NCBI GenBank assembly: GCA_037440525.1
Contig: JBBITW010000155.1
Coordinates: 1-8,256 of the forward strand
Reading direction: 5' to 3'
Length of the DNA stretch: 8,256 bases
Origin: JBBITW01 sp037440525
Lineage (GTDB): Bacteria; Desulfobacterota; BSN033; UBA1163
Every line of letters begins with the position of its first letter. Positions within the stretch are counted from its first letter, which is position 1. Positions 7,272 through 8,256 of this stretch are shown one piece after another. The translations under genes were made by a program, and so were the position numbers. The notes below the pieces were generated by a model. It did no database searches and was not told the origin of the DNA. It was given only the letters and a program-made list of their open reading frames with translations.

Positions 7272-8246
7272 TTATTTTTTCATTTCCTCAAGTGCCTCCC
7301 TTATGAGTATCCCTGCCATCCTCCTTTTATACGAAGGTGAGTAAATAGATGTCCTCATAGGAGAGATTTCCTTTGTAACTTCAGATGAGGCCTTCTCAAT
7401 CACCCCATCATCAAGCATACTGCCCTTGAGCATCCTCTCAACCTCTATTGCTTCAACAGGTCCTGAACCCACAGCACTGAAGAAGACCCTCGAACCTTTA
7501 ACAGTCCCATCACCACCCCTTTCGAGATTAATGGCTAAAGAGACTATTGGAAACTCCAGAGAACCCCTGTGCCTCCACTTAAGATATACGCTTCTACCTG
7601 AGGGAGGAGGCACAAAGATCTCCTTCAATATCTCAGCTCTTCGTAAGGAGAGCGGTTTCTTACCATCATGAGTGTAAAGCCTCTTGAGAGAAAATGACCT
7701 CTCACCCACCGGGCCAATTACCCTGACCTGAGCTCCAAGGGCACAAAATATCGGCGCCATATCCCCGCAATAGGTCGAATGACACTTATCAGACTTTGGA
7801 ACCACATAACATCTGTCTCCTCCAACCTTGTAACACGGAGGCCTCACACTCCTCCAGAAAACAGACTGATTATAATATTTACACCTGTTCCCCTGACAGA
7901 GATTTCCTCCAACAGTGCCCATCACCTGATGGGCATAGGCCCCAACCTCTGATGCGGCCTGTGATAGAACAGGATAATTCTCCATAATCACAGAAGATAA
8001 TGAAAGATCATGAAGAGTCGTAAGAGCACCTATCCTTAACCCATCCTTCCCAAAGGAGATATAAGAAAGCTTTGGAATCTTCTTAAGATTTATCAACCTC
8101 TTCGGACGAATCACCTGATGCTTCATATTCACCAGGAGATCTGTCCCTCCTCCGAGAAGAGCAGATCCTTTAGTATCAGAGGAGTAAATCTTTACTGCCT
8201 CCCTAAGCGTTTTCGGTTCAAAATATTCAAAATCCAAAAGTCGCAT
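7272..8246 (-). CDS. hcrB: FAD and [4Fe-4S] subunit, 4-hydroxybenzoyl-CoA reductase-like
   Basis: This 324-residue protein is the FAD-binding middle subunit of a xanthine dehydrogenase-family enzyme. FAD-binding motifs are LLGGGTDLL (30-38) and MGTVGGNLC (109-117), and the C-terminal CO dehydrogenase flavoprotein-type domain follows from about 200. Between the FAD-binding parts is a cysteine-rich insertion (about 117-160, bases 7767-7898) with C122, C138, C146 and C155, plus C117 and C160. From memory, the [4Fe-4S] ligands of Thauera aromatica HcrB lie at the same residue numbers and that protein has the same length. Ordinary xanthine and CO dehydrogenase subunits lack this loop. In the known enzyme the cluster lets ferredoxin-type electrons run toward molybdenum, so the enzyme reduces rather than oxidises. 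It is the first visible gene of the operon; GGAGGT at 8251-8256, 4 bases before the ATG, supports the start. The promoter lies outside the window. Confidence 0.9.
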   Translation of the reverse strand: MRLLDFEYFEPKTLREAVKIYSSDTKGSALLGGGTDLLVNMKHQVIRPKRLINLKKIPKLSYISFGKDGLRIGALTTLHDLSLSSVIMENYPVLSQAASEVGAYAHQVMGTVGGNLCQGNRCKYYNQSVFWRSVRPPCYKVGGDRCYVVPKSDKCHSTYCGDMAPIFCALGAQVRVIGPVGERSFSLKRLYTHDGKKPLSLRRAEILKEIFVPPPSGRSVYLKWRHRGSLEFPIVSLAINLERGGDGTVKGSRVFFSAVGSGPVEAIEVERMLKGSMLDDGVIEKASSEVTKEISPMRTSIYSPSYKRRMAGILIREALEEMKK

Positions 8247-8250
8247 CCCG

Positions 8251-8256
8251 ACCTCC
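8251..8256 (-). promoter_or_regulatory. Ribosome binding site of the FAD subunit gene
   Basis: GGAGGT read on the minus strand sits 4 bases before the ATG at 8246, at the very edge of the window. It confirms that the FAD subunit gene is complete at its 5' end. Confidence 0.75.

Noticed and set aside
4441..8246. CO dehydrogenase (coxMSL), suggested by the M-S-L gene order
   Set aside because: The large subunit lacks the AYxCSFR active-site motif (it has GAMRGHGIPQ), and the FAD subunit carries the [4Fe-4S] insertion of 4-hydroxybenzoyl-CoA reductase.

Overview
The window carries two convergent operons for redox enzymes of anaerobic metabolism. Six protein-coding genes are supported. There are no RNA genes, mobile elements or CRISPR arrays. 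The host is probably a strict anaerobe, plausibly a Desulfobacterota-like (former deltaproteobacterial) sulfate reducer or syntroph. This rests on the enzyme set (a molybdenum hydroxylase with the extra [4Fe-4S] loop of 4-hydroxybenzoyl-CoA reductase, and an HdrD/GlcF-type iron-sulfur protein), moderate-to-low GC and frequent AGA/AGG arginine codons. The taxonomic call is an inference. A run of exactly 100 N shows the sequence is a scaffolded draft or metagenome assembly.

Plus strand, left to right: a strong hairpin followed by T-rich sequence (14-52) looks like the terminator of a gene outside the window. A tight three-gene operon follows: a VAO/PCMH-type flavoprotein (75-1523), an iron-sulfur protein with two ferredoxin-like cysteine sets and two CCG domains (1551-2834), and a second, different VAO/PCMH-type flavoprotein (2857-4431). 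Gaps between the genes are 27 and 22 bp, each with a good Shine-Dalgarno site. The layout resembles glycolate oxidase GlcD/GlcE/GlcF (two flavin-type subunits plus one CCG iron-sulfur subunit), but the sequences have their own features and the substrate is not known.

Minus strand, read right to left: FAD subunit (8246-7272), [2Fe-2S] subunit (7231 into the gap) and molybdenum catalytic subunit (gap to 4441) of a xanthine dehydrogenase-family enzyme. The FAD subunit has the cysteine-rich insertion diagnostic of 4-hydroxybenzoyl-CoA reductase, which removes the phenolic hydroxyl to give benzoyl-CoA. The sequence gap removes the end of the [2Fe-2S] gene and the beginning of the molybdenum gene.

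The two operons end 9 bp apart with no visible terminator between them. A working hypothesis is that the plus-strand flavoprotein/iron-sulfur complex oxidises a phenolic or hydroxy-acid precursor and the minus-strand enzyme dehydroxylates the resulting 4-hydroxybenzoyl-CoA. Only the assignment of the reductase family is well supported; the link between the two operons is inferred from proximity.
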